From: Spirochaetaceae bacterium
GTDB taxonomy: Bacteria; Spirochaetota; Spirochaetia; Treponematales; Treponemataceae
Length of the DNA: 43,662 nt
Reading direction: 5' to 3'
NCBI GenBank assembly: GCA_017623685.1
Contig: JAGAOP010000059.1
Coordinates: 1-43,662 of the forward strand
Part shown: positions 8,525 through 15,601 of the stretch, in pieces
Position numbering within the stretch: the first letter of the stretch is position 1
Layout: each line of letters begins with the position of its first letter
Position numbers and translations under genes: made by a program
Notes under the pieces: model-generated
Seen by the model: only the letters and a program-made list of their open reading frames with translations
Database searches by the model: none
What the model was told of the DNA's origin: nothing

Positions 8525-9523
8525 ATGGCAATTTCATTGGAATCAGTAGTTCACATTTCTGAAACAGTGGATGTAATTACTGGAGTTACAAATATTGGAA
8601 TAATCTGCGATAAGGGCAGCAATTTTTGCAAACCCAATTCCACAGAAACAGAAAAATCAAGTCCAGTGGAAATATACCTTGTGGACAGCGGTGGAGATTC
8701 TGATGCTGGAAAAAAAATTTACAAAATTCTAGAGCATTTATTTCCATCAGGTTTTGTATTAAAAGCAATAATTTCTACTCATTCTAATGCTGATCATATC
8801 GGTGGAAATAAATGGCTTGTAAACAAAACTGGTTGTCAAATCTGGGCTAGCCTTGGAGAACGAGGTTCCATGGAATTTACTTTGCTTGAACCTACTGTAA
8901 TTTGGGGTGGCTACCCTTTTAAAGAAATTACAGGAAAAATGTATGTTGCCTCTTCAACTTCAGTTGATAAAATTATTAATTATGAAGAAACAATTATACT
9001 TTCTGATGGAGGAAAAATTCAGTTTGTTCCACTACCTGGCCATTACTTCGATCAAACTGGGATTTTTTATACTTCGCCCCAGGGAATAAAAAGTATATTT
9101 CTTGGAGACAGTATTTTTGGGCGACATGTAATAAAAAAATATTGGATTCCTTTTTTATTCGATGTTGGTTCATTTAAAGAAACCTTAAATAGAATCAAGG
9201 ATATTCCAGCCCAACACTACATTCCTAGCCACGGAAATATTGAAACAGAAATTTCTGCCATTGCTGAACTGAATTTGCTTGCAATCCTTGAAACAGAAGC
9301 AAGTATACTACAGGCACTAAAAAAACCTATGACACCAGAAGAACTTTTAAAATATATTGCAGATTTGAATAACATCACCTTACAAGATGGACAATATGTA
9401 TTAATTGGAAGCACTTTACGTTCATATCTATCTTACCTTCAAAGCCAAGGTAAAATTCATCATTGGATAAAAGACAACAGAATGTACTGGGAATGTCTTT
9501 CCAATATTGAAACAAAACTTTAG
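8525..9523 (+). CDS. Metallo-beta-lactamase-fold hydrolase
   Basis: Protein of 332 aa with the MBL fold. The usual HxHxDH metal motif reads HSNADH (in STHSNADHIGG), with Asn replacing the second His. Other ligands remain: His in LPGHYFDQTG, Asp in FLGDSIFG and His in IPSHGN. The C-terminal ~80 residues form a helical extension resembling a winged-helix domain, as found in some MBL hydrolases. Substrate unknown. It starts 4 bp after the rlmK-like gene with AGGA about ten bases upstream, so it belongs to the rex-rlmK operon. The His-to-Asn change is consistent across the motif I recognise in this subfamily, not obviously a decay mutation. Confidence 0.8.
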   Translation: MAISLESVVHISETVDVITGVTNIGIICDKGSNFCKPNSTETEKSSPVEIYLVDSGGDSDAGKKIYKILEHLFPSGFVLKAIISTHSNADHIGGNKWLVNKTGCQIWASLGERGSMEFTLLEPTVIWGGYPFKEITGKMYVASSTSVDKIINYEETIILSDGGKIQFVPLPGHYFDQTGIFYTSPQGIKSIFLGDSIFGRHVIKKYWIPFLFDVGSFKETLNRIKDIPAQHYIPSHGNIETEISAIAELNLLAILETEASILQALKKPMTPEELLKYIADLNNITLQDGQYVLIGSTLRSYLSYLQSQGKIHHWIKDNRMYWECLSNIETKL

Positions 9524-9570
9524 ATTATGTTATAGTTAAATAAATTTACAATAATATTCACGAGGTATAT

Positions 9571-11154
9571 ATGATTCAGTGGGAAAATCTTGACAAATTG
9601 GAGTCATTCAAAAAACTTCAGTCTTTAAAAAATCTTGTATCTGTAAAAGATGAGCTTTCAGGAAAAGATGGAGCCGCAAGAGTTAAAAGTTATTCTGTTC
9701 CAATGGCAGCTGATCTAACATACAATTATGCTGCTAAACAAGTTAATCCTCAAGTTTTAAGCGTTCTACAAGAATTAGCAACAGAAGCACAATTAGCAGA
9801 AAAGTTTCAAGCACTTTTCAATGGCGAAGTAATAAACACTGGAGAAAATCGAAAAGTACTTCATCATCTTGTTCGTGGACAGCTTGGTAGCGATGTAACT
9901 TACGATGGTAAAAATGCTCGCACTTTTTACAAAGCTCAACAGGATGCTATTGCAGAATTTGCAGAAAAAGTTCACAGTGGAAAAATCACCAACGCAAATG
10001 GGGAAAAATTCACTACTGTTGTACAAATTGGGATCGGAGGTTCAGATTTAGGTCCTAGAGCAATGTATTTAGCTTTAGAACAGTGGGCAAAAGCTAATGG
10101 AAAACTAAAACTAAAGGCAAAGTTTATTTCTAATGTTGACCCAGATGATGGAGCCGGAGTACTTGCAACTTGTGATTTACCTCATACCTTGTTTGTTCTT
10201 GTTTCAAAAAGTGGAACAACCCAAGAAACTTTGGCTAACGAACTTTTTGTAAAAGATTTTTTGGCAAAAGCAAACCTTGATTCTTCTAAACACATGATTG
10301 CTGTAACTTCTGAAACAAGTCCTTTGGCAAATAACCCTGCTTATCTTGCATCATTCTATATCGATGATTACATCGGAGGACGTTTTTCTTCTACATCGGC
10401 AGTAGGTGGTGCTGTTCTTTCTTTAGCTTTTGGTCCTGAAGTATTTGCTTGCTTTTTAAATGGAGCAAATCAAGCAGATAAAACTGCAACTGTTACAGAT
10501 ATTACTAAAAATGCAGCTATGTTGGATGCTCTTATTGGTATTTATGAAAGAAATGTGCAAGGTTATCCAGCAACAGCAATATTACCTTATAGTCAAGCAT
10601 TAAGTCGATTCCCTGCACATCTTCAGCAAGCAGATATGGAATCTAATGGTAAGCAAGTTAATCGCCGTGGAGAACCCGTTGACTATGTTACAGGTCCAGT
10701 AATTTTTGGTGAACCAGGAACTAATGGGCAACATTCATTCTATCAGCTTTTACATCAAGGAACTGATATTATTCCTTTACAATTTATCGGTTTTAATGAT
10801 AACCAAAGTGGCAGTGACGTTGTTGTAGATGATTCAACAAGCCAAAAAAAATTATGTGCTAATTTGGCAGCACAAATTGTTGCTTTTGCTTGTGGTAAAA
10901 CAGATGAAAACCCTAACAAAAACTTTCCCGGAGAACGACCTTCTAGTTTAATATATGGAAAAACACTTACTCCAGAAGCCTTGGGAGCATTACTATCTCA
11001 TTATGAAAATAAAATTATGTTTCAAGGTTTTTTATGGAATTTGAACAGTTTCGATCAAGAAGGAGTACAGTTAGGTAAAGTTCTAACAAAGCAAGTTCTT
11101 GCAGGAAAAACTGAAGGTGCATTAAAAGCCTTTGCAGAAATTTTTAAAATATAA
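9571..11154 (+). CDS. pgi: Glucose-6-phosphate isomerase
   Basis: Glycolytic interconversion of glucose-6-phosphate and fructose-6-phosphate in the cytosol. 527 aa, typical of the long bacterial form. Family signatures are visible in order: IGIGGSDLGPRAMYLAL, the phosphate-binding SKSGTTQETLANE, GGRFSSTSAVG, the catalytic region QQADMESNGKQVNRRG, GEPGTNGQHSFYQLLHQG (catalytic Glu and His) and the C-terminal Lys region QGFLWNLNSFDQEGVQLGK. A ribosome-binding site GAGG precedes the ATG. The gap to the MBL gene is 47 bp and contains TATAGT, so it may have its own promoter. Confidence 0.97.
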   Translation: MIQWENLDKLESFKKLQSLKNLVSVKDELSGKDGAARVKSYSVPMAADLTYNYAAKQVNPQVLSVLQELATEAQLAEKFQALFNGEVINTGENRKVLHHLVRGQLGSDVTYDGKNARTFYKAQQDAIAEFAEKVHSGKITNANGEKFTTVVQIGIGGSDLGPRAMYLALEQWAKANGKLKLKAKFISNVDPDDGAGVLATCDLPHTLFVLVSKSGTTQETLANELFVKDFLAKANLDSSKHMIAVTSETSPLANNPAYLASFYIDDYIGGRFSSTSAVGGAVLSLAFGPEVFACFLNGANQADKTATVTDITKNAAMLDALIGIYERNVQGYPATAILPYSQALSRFPAHLQQADMESNGKQVNRRGEPVDYVTGPVIFGEPGTNGQHSFYQLLHQGTDIIPLQFIGFNDNQSGSDVVVDDSTSQKKLCANLAAQIVAFACGKTDENPNKNFPGERPSSLIYGKTLTPEALGALLSHYENKIMFQGFLWNLNSFDQEGVQLGKVLTKQVLAGKTEGALKAFAEIFKI

Positions 11155-11184
11155 GTCACCCATTGTTATAACTTTTTAGAATAA

Positions 11185-11220
11185 ACAAACCCCAGGCTTT
11201 ACCATAAACCTGGGGTTTGT
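11185..11220 (+). terminator. Terminator after pgi
   Basis: A 12-bp perfect stem (11185-11196 with 11209-11220; ACAAACCCCAGG against CCTGGGGTTTGT) with a 12-nt loop. The A/T-flanked arms fit use from both sides, serving pgi and the convergent small lipoprotein gene. Confidence 0.87.
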
Positions 11221-11264
11221 AATTTCACCACATAAATGCTTTTAAGGTTGTCAACTACTTGAAA

Positions 11265-11429
11265 CTAAAAAGAGCGTATTGCACGCGTTGCAAGCACACT
11301 ATCCTTGTGACTCATGCCGTAATCCCCGGCTGTGTTTTTACAAGCCACTACACAAAATAATAAACTCGTAGCTAGTAATACTGCTACAATCCACTTCTTT
11401 TTTTCATCTTCTTCCTCATAATAAAACAC
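11265..11429 (-). CDS. Small lipoprotein, start ambiguous at an A7 tract
   Basis: Too short for routine ORF lists. Translation on the minus strand gives WIVAVLLATSLLFCVVAC, a hydrophobic signal ending in a lipobox-like VVAC. A 24-residue tail follows (KNTAGDYGMSHKDSVLATRA, then IRSF). The size and shape recall entericidin-type micro-lipoproteins, but I cannot assign it. In the frame as sequenced the only upstream start is GTG at 11427-11429, giving 54 aa with an acidic N-terminus unusual for a lipoprotein. A better start, ATG at 11405-11407 with GAGGA upstream, is out of frame by one base. It is followed at once by seven A (complement of 11398-11404), and eight A would give a textbook MKKKKW lipoprotein signal. 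Slippage or a sequencing/assembly error are both possible. Confidence 0.6.
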   Translation of the reverse strand: MFYYEEEDEKKKWIVAVLLATSLLFCVVACKNTAGDYGMSHKDSVLATRAIRSF

Positions 11430-11520
11430 AAAAATTTCAAAACAATTTTTTAACAGTTTGATAAATTAAATCATTACTCAAGTTGTTAAATATCAGTCAA
11501 TTTACCTGAAAAAGAGTTTT

Positions 11521-12483
11521 TTACCAAATAGCAATAAAATATGCTAGATATAATAAAAGTAGTACTACGCCACTAATTCTTGAAAGACGTTTTTTTGGCA
11601 AACTGAAAAGTAATAAAGCAATAGCTGCTAATCCAGAAGCAACTGTATCAAATCTAAAGGCAGGGTCAAAGGGCACTGGAATAATTAAGCCAGACAGTCC
11701 AACAATGAATAAGATATTAAAAATATTGCTTCCTACAATATTTCCCACAGCAATATCAGAGTTCTTTTTTAATGCTGCAGTTACAGACGTAAATAGCTCT
11801 GGTAAGGAAGTTCCTAAGGCAACTATTGTTAATCCAATAAATCTTTGACTTAATCCTAATGCAGTTGCCACAAATGTAGCAGATTTTACTACAAAGTTTG
11901 ATCCAGCAACAATTAAAATCAAACCTAATACTGTAAAAATTAATGCTTTTGGTAAAGAAAGTTTTTTTACCTCTGCTTCAGAGTTTACTGTATTTTCTTT
12001 TGCATCCTCTTTTGATTCTAATTTATTAGGTCTTTTTGCATCCCAAAATAAGTAAAATAGATAAGTTGCAAAAACCACAAGCATAATAATTCCGTCTAAG
12101 CGACTAATATTTCCATCATATCCAAGACCGAAAAGCATTGCAGTTGCAAATAAAACAACTGGGATATCAATAATATGTGTTGATTTTTGAACTGCAACAG
12201 GATAAACAAGGGCTGTAATTCCTAAAATAATCAAAATATTAAGTACATTACTACCAACAATATTCCCGATTGTAATTTCGGCGTTTCCAGCAAAGGCTGC
12301 AGTAATACTTACAGCTGCTTCTGGAGCACTTGTTCCCATTGCAACTATAGTAAGTCCGATTACTAATTGGGGGATTCCGAATTTGGTTGCAATTCCAGCA
12401 GCTCCATCTACAAACAAGTCTGCTCCTTTCACCAAAAGGGCAAATCCCAAAACCAACAATAACAACTGTAAAACCATTTCCAT
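11521..12483 (-). CDS. CaCA-family Na+/Ca2+-type cation antiporter (YrbG-like)
   Basis: Inner-membrane cation/Na+ (or H+) exchanger, 320 aa, about ten membrane segments. The two inverted alpha-repeats are clear: GLTIVAMGTSAPEAAVSITA with GNIVGSNVLNILIILG, and GLTIVALGTSLPELFTSVTA with GNIVGSNIFNILFIVG. A charged cytosolic loop (about residues 150-175) separates the halves. The ATG has GGAG eight bases upstream. The leader carries a yybP-ykoY Mn2+ riboswitch, so the physiological substrate may well be Mn2+ rather than, or besides, Ca2+. That is an inference from regulation, not from the transporter sequence. Confidence 0.9.
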   Translation of the reverse strand: MEMVLQLLLLVLGFALLVKGADLFVDGAAGIATKFGIPQLVIGLTIVAMGTSAPEAAVSITAAFAGNAEITIGNIVGSNVLNILIILGITALVYPVAVQKSTHIIDIPVVLFATAMLFGLGYDGNISRLDGIIMLVVFATYLFYLFWDAKRPNKLESKEDAKENTVNSEAEVKKLSLPKALIFTVLGLILIVAGSNFVVKSATFVATALGLSQRFIGLTIVALGTSLPELFTSVTAALKKNSDIAVGNIVGSNIFNILFIVGLSGLIIPVPFDPAFRFDTVASGLAAIALLLFSLPKKRLSRISGVVLLLLYLAYFIAIW

Positions 12484-12536
12484 AAAACACTCCTTTAGAA
12501 TGGTAAAGTGAGACGGTTCAAGCTGTAAGGATTTTT

Positions 12537-12572
12537 AAAAGATACGACTTGACCGCTAATTGCAGACAAGTC
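12537..12572 (-). terminator. Riboswitch expression-platform terminator
   Basis: On the minus strand GACUUG pairs with CAAGUC (12567-12572 with 12546-12551). An inner CUGC/GCGG helix and the 5-nt loop AAUUA lie within it, and UCUUUU follows. Its 5' arm contains the CUUGU that forms the 3' strand of riboswitch P1, so terminator and aptamer closing stem are mutually exclusive. Confidence 0.7.
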
Positions 12573-12655
12573 TTGCCACTTAATCACAGAACCGGATTAT
12601 AAAATCGTACTGACGGCACTGCGAACATGAAGATTCATGCTGGCTACTCCCTTGT
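12566..12655 (-). promoter_or_regulatory. yybP-ykoY (manganese) riboswitch aptamer
   Basis: Read on the minus strand, the ~90-nt element has the hallmarks of this class as I know it: a 5' GGGAGUAGC, an internal CAGUGCCGUCAGUACGA loop region and a 3' GGCAAGA. P1 pairs ACAAG (12651-12655) with CUUGU (12566-12570). A small hairpin CAUGA/UCAUG lies in the first leg. It sits between a strong promoter and the antiporter gene. Aptamer formation would block the terminator hairpin, predicting expression ON with Mn2+. Confidence 0.82.
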
Positions 12656-12667
12656 TTTTATATTTTA

Positions 12668-12696
12668 ATACTAAAGCTTAAACTTAATTAGGTCAA
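12668..12696 (-). promoter_or_regulatory. Promoter of the riboswitch-antiporter transcript
   Basis: On the minus strand TTGACC (complement of 12691-12696), a 17-bp spacer and TAGTAT (complement of 12668-12673). The predicted start near 12661 is just upstream of the aptamer. Confidence 0.75.
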
Positions 12697-12741
12697 TAGT
12701 CTTTTTTCAATAAATAAACAATTTAATTTATAAAATTTTTT

Positions 12742-12780
12742 TAGGTGTAGCATTATTTGCGACACCTACCCTTTTATAAT
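12742..12780 (+). promoter_or_regulatory. -10 element and 7-bp dyad upstream of an exported-protein gene
   Basis: A perfect inverted repeat TAGGTGT-N13-ACACCTA (12742-12748 and 12762-12768) lies just upstream of a perfect TATAAT (12775-12780). No good -35 is present at the normal distance, since the dyad covers that region. An activator or repressor site is a reasonable inference. Confidence 0.5.
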
Positions 12781-12810
12781 ATAAGCATCATATTCCAAGG
12801 AGGTAAAGGA

Positions 12811-13419
12811 ATGAAGAAATTATTTTTAGTGGTTAGCTTATTATCTAGCTTTTTAGCATTTGGATTTACTGATGAATATATTATCAGTACTATTGATTGC
12901 TACGATGCAAAGTATTTTTTGGAAGAACAAATTTACTTTAAATACGATGATGAAGAAAACTTATATTATCTTCAAAAAAAAGATTATTTTTCTTCTGCAT
13001 GGTATGTTTTGACCCCAGAAAATTTGGAAATACTTAGGGCAAACATAAAAAAAGCGTTAGATTGGGGAAAAATAGCAAAAGAAAATAAAACTAGTATTTC
13101 AAAGGAACTTCCAGATTCACAAATAAAAGTAAGTGCTATAAAGGAATACCATAATGAATGGTATTCATCTAGTAGAGATATTACTCTAACCTTTAACTTC
13201 CTTTCAGTTGTGGAACACTCTGCTGTTATATGTTCCTTAGTAATATATGGAAATCAAGTTCCTTCTCTACAAAATCAGTATATTGATATTGAGTTTGAAG
13301 ATGTTATTTTTACAAACGACTTGATAGAATATTTTTACGACAGCATAAGTCCTGAAACCATAGAAGCAGCACAAAAACAACACGAAAAACAAAAAGAAGC
13401 AGAAGCCTTATTTACATAA
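12811..13419 (+). CDS. Exported protein of unknown function
   Basis: 202 aa from the ATG at 12811, chosen because AAGGAGG lies just upstream. An earlier in-frame start at 12757 would overlap the dyad and -10. Residues 1-18 form a signal peptide (KKLFLVVSLLSSFLAFGF). The mature part is acidic, rich in Tyr, Asp and Glu, with predicted beta-strand content in the middle and a charged helical C-terminus. I recognise no family. It is probably monocistronic: its own -10 lies in front and a long-stem terminator behind. Confidence 0.82.
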   Translation: MKKLFLVVSLLSSFLAFGFTDEYIISTIDCYDAKYFLEEQIYFKYDDEENLYYLQKKDYFSSAWYVLTPENLEILRANIKKALDWGKIAKENKTSISKELPDSQIKVSAIKEYHNEWYSSSRDITLTFNFLSVVEHSAVICSLVIYGNQVPSLQNQYIDIEFEDVIFTNDLIEYFYDSISPETIEAAQKQHEKQKEAEALFT

Positions 13420-13429
13420 GTTTAGATTT

Positions 13430-13501
13430 TGCAAAATCATTGGATGAAATATAAAAATTATAAAAACCATATTGTACCTTTTCCAATGATTTTGCATTTT
13501 T
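13430..13501 (+). terminator. Long-stem terminator with a large loop
   Basis: A perfect 15-bp inverted repeat (13430-13444 with 13482-13496; TGCAAAATCATTGGA) encloses a 37-nt AT-rich loop and is followed by five T. It lies 10 bp past the stop of the exported-protein gene. The convergent EAL gene ends at 13569. The unusually large loop is noted separately. Confidence 0.75.
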
Positions 13502-13568
13502 ACACAAAGATACAACTAGCAAAAAGGACTATTCTTAAACAAAGTAAATTTTCTGATATGGGAAAAAA

Positions 13569-15503
13569 CTATATATCCCCTTTTATTTTATTGTCTTTGA
13601 TAACATTCATCAGTTCGGAAATAGCCAAGGGCCTAGAAAAATAATAACCTTGCAAAAAGTCGCAACCTATTTCTTTTAATAATTCAACATGGTGTTTATT
13701 ATCTACCCCTTCTGCTAAAACCTTCATGTTTAAATCTTTAATCATGGCAATAGTGTGTTTTAAAGAAATCAAAGCCTTAGGATTATCATCACAGGCCCAA
13801 ACCAAGGATTTATCGATTTTAACAATATGATAAGGGTACCGCATTAAGTTGGCTTGATTACTATATCCTGTTCCATAATCATCTAGAGAAAAGTGTATTC
13901 CTTTTTTGTTAAAATCGTGCATAATTCTGTCAAGATTTTCACTTGTATTATCTGCAGTGGATTCTGTAATTTCAAAATCGATTAATCCGTGGGGGATTCG
14001 ATATTTATCAATAATATTTAATAAGCGAATGTTAATATTTTCTTGCATACATTGAACTACAGAAAGATTTATGTGAATTACTTTTATTCCATAATCTTCT
14101 GGATGATATTGTTCAATAAAACTACAAACTTTTTCTAACACAATTTCCCCAATTGCTAGAATATCCCCATTTTTTTCAGCAATAGGAATAAATTCATCTG
14201 GAGGAATAAGACCTATACCCTTATCTATTAATCTAACAAGAGCTTCCATTTTTGTATAGCGATTTTCGGCGAGAGAAAAAATTGGCTGAAAGTACACGTC
14301 CAAACTAGAATTAGCAATAGCTGAAGAAATAGCCTGAGTTATTTCTTGCTCTCTACGACGTTTTTCTAAAATATCTGTAGATGCAAAAACAATGCTGTTC
14401 TTTTTAGATTGACGAGCTTCATTTAGTGAATAATCAATTATATCAAAAGTATCATTTATTGAAGCAATATCTTTTGAACTTTTTATACAACATAAATAAG
14501 CCCATAAATTTACATTTACATTTCTATTGCTAAAACTAAAGGGTTTTTCAAAACGACTAATTATCTCGTTGCAAAGAATATTAAAATCAGGTTTTTTCAT
14601 ATAAACCAAGGCTAATTGGCGATTAGATATACGATAAACTTCATTATTTCTTGAAAACTTACATAAAAAAGTAGCGATTTGTTTTAATAAAATATTCCCG
14701 TTGTTTAAACCGAATTTTTCATTAATATAACTTAATCCATCTACCTGCAAACAAACAATGGCAAAATCTTCTTTTTTGAAAATTTTACTTTCAATAGTCT
14801 TTTTGAATAAGTTTCGATTATAAATTCCGATTTGAACATCAATATATTCAAGAGGATTTTGCATTGAAATATAGATAAAAAACATTGCAAAGGCTATACC
14901 TATTTCATGCAATAAATATTGTGGAAAGAAAAATTGAATTAAAGCCAATATAATACAATCTGAAGAATACAACAAAACAGAAAGCCTTTGGGCAAGCCCT
15001 AAAAGTTTCATATTTTTTAAAACGATAATACAACTTAAAACAATATAATAAATAGCTATCAAATATGTGAAAATTTGCCCAATTCCTCTATGATAAACAC
15101 CAGCTGAATCAATTTCAAAACAAGCACCTGATATTGGTGTAGATAAAATCAAAACAACATTAAAAATATAGGGTAAAAATATTACTGCAAACCATTTTGA
15201 ACCTATATTTATATTTTCGTACACCATAGAATAAGCAAACAAACAATATAAACAAGGAACAAAATTTTGCACCAAAAAATGCAAAATATTTATAACATAA
15301 TTTAAAACAATAAAATCTAAAGTAAGATAACTACTTGCATATGCGGAAGCCACATCTGTAAAAACTGATAAAAGAGATACAACTAAGAGCCATTTATATA
15401 CTCGATTTGATAGTGTATTTAAGTGATTATATGTTAGATAAACTACTAAAACCACTACAATCATTGCAAAAGCCACAATGTCGTAATGAATTATCCACTG
15501 CAT
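13569..15503 (-). CDS. Membrane cyclic-di-GMP phosphodiesterase (7TM, degenerate GGDEF, EAL)
   Basis: 644 aa from the ATG at 15503, which has GAGG 7 bases upstream. An ATG six codons earlier overlaps the -10 and is unlikely. The N-terminal ~215 residues hold about seven membrane helices, a possible sensor. The GGDEF domain (about 220-380) keeps the fold (IGIYNRNLF, then DGLSYINEKFG) but the signature is NRQLA, so it cannot be an active cyclase. The EAL domain (about 390-640) keeps EALVR, the Asn of INLS, EITES, DDYGTG, KIDKS, AEGV and the terminal LQGYYFSRPL. It is therefore probably active and hydrolyses c-di-GMP to pGpG. In spirochaetes c-di-GMP affects motility and host interaction. Target processes here are not shown by context. 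Confidence 0.92.
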   Translation of the reverse strand: MQWIIHYDIVAFAMIVVVLVVYLTYNHLNTLSNRVYKWLLVVSLLSVFTDVASAYASSYLTLDFIVLNYVINILHFLVQNFVPCLYCLFAYSMVYENINIGSKWFAVIFLPYIFNVVLILSTPISGACFEIDSAGVYHRGIGQIFTYLIAIYYIVLSCIIVLKNMKLLGLAQRLSVLLYSSDCIILALIQFFFPQYLLHEIGIAFAMFFIYISMQNPLEYIDVQIGIYNRNLFKKTIESKIFKKEDFAIVCLQVDGLSYINEKFGLNNGNILLKQIATFLCKFSRNNEVYRISNRQLALVYMKKPDFNILCNEIISRFEKPFSFSNRNVNVNLWAYLCCIKSSKDIASINDTFDIIDYSLNEARQSKKNSIVFASTDILEKRRREQEITQAISSAIANSSLDVYFQPIFSLAENRYTKMEALVRLIDKGIGLIPPDEFIPIAEKNGDILAIGEIVLEKVCSFIEQYHPEDYGIKVIHINLSVVQCMQENINIRLLNIIDKYRIPHGLIDFEITESTADNTSENLDRIMHDFNKKGIHFSLDDYGTGYSNQANLMRYPYHIVKIDKSLVWACDDNPKALISLKHTIAMIKDLNMKVLAEGVDNKHHVELLKEIGCDFLQGYYFSRPLAISELMNVIKDNKIKGDI

Positions 15504-15519
15504 AACGAACCTCGAATAC

Positions 15520-15548
15520 ATTATAACATAGATTTTGAAATATTGAAA
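15520..15548 (-). promoter_or_regulatory. Promoter of the EAL gene with very short leader
   Basis: On the minus strand TTTCAA (complement of 15543-15548), a 17-bp spacer and TATAAT (complement of 15520-15525). The expected start near 15513 leaves a leader of about ten bases, starting at the ribosome-binding site itself. Confidence 0.65.
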
Positions 15549-15601
15549 AAATATTATTTATTAATTCCTACAGAAAAAATTTTTAGGAATAACATTTATT
15601 A

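Noticed and set aside
13429..13644. Plus-strand 71-codon frame after the exported-protein gene
   Set aside because: It crosses the long-stem terminator and runs into the 3' end of the EAL gene. It has no ribosome-binding site.
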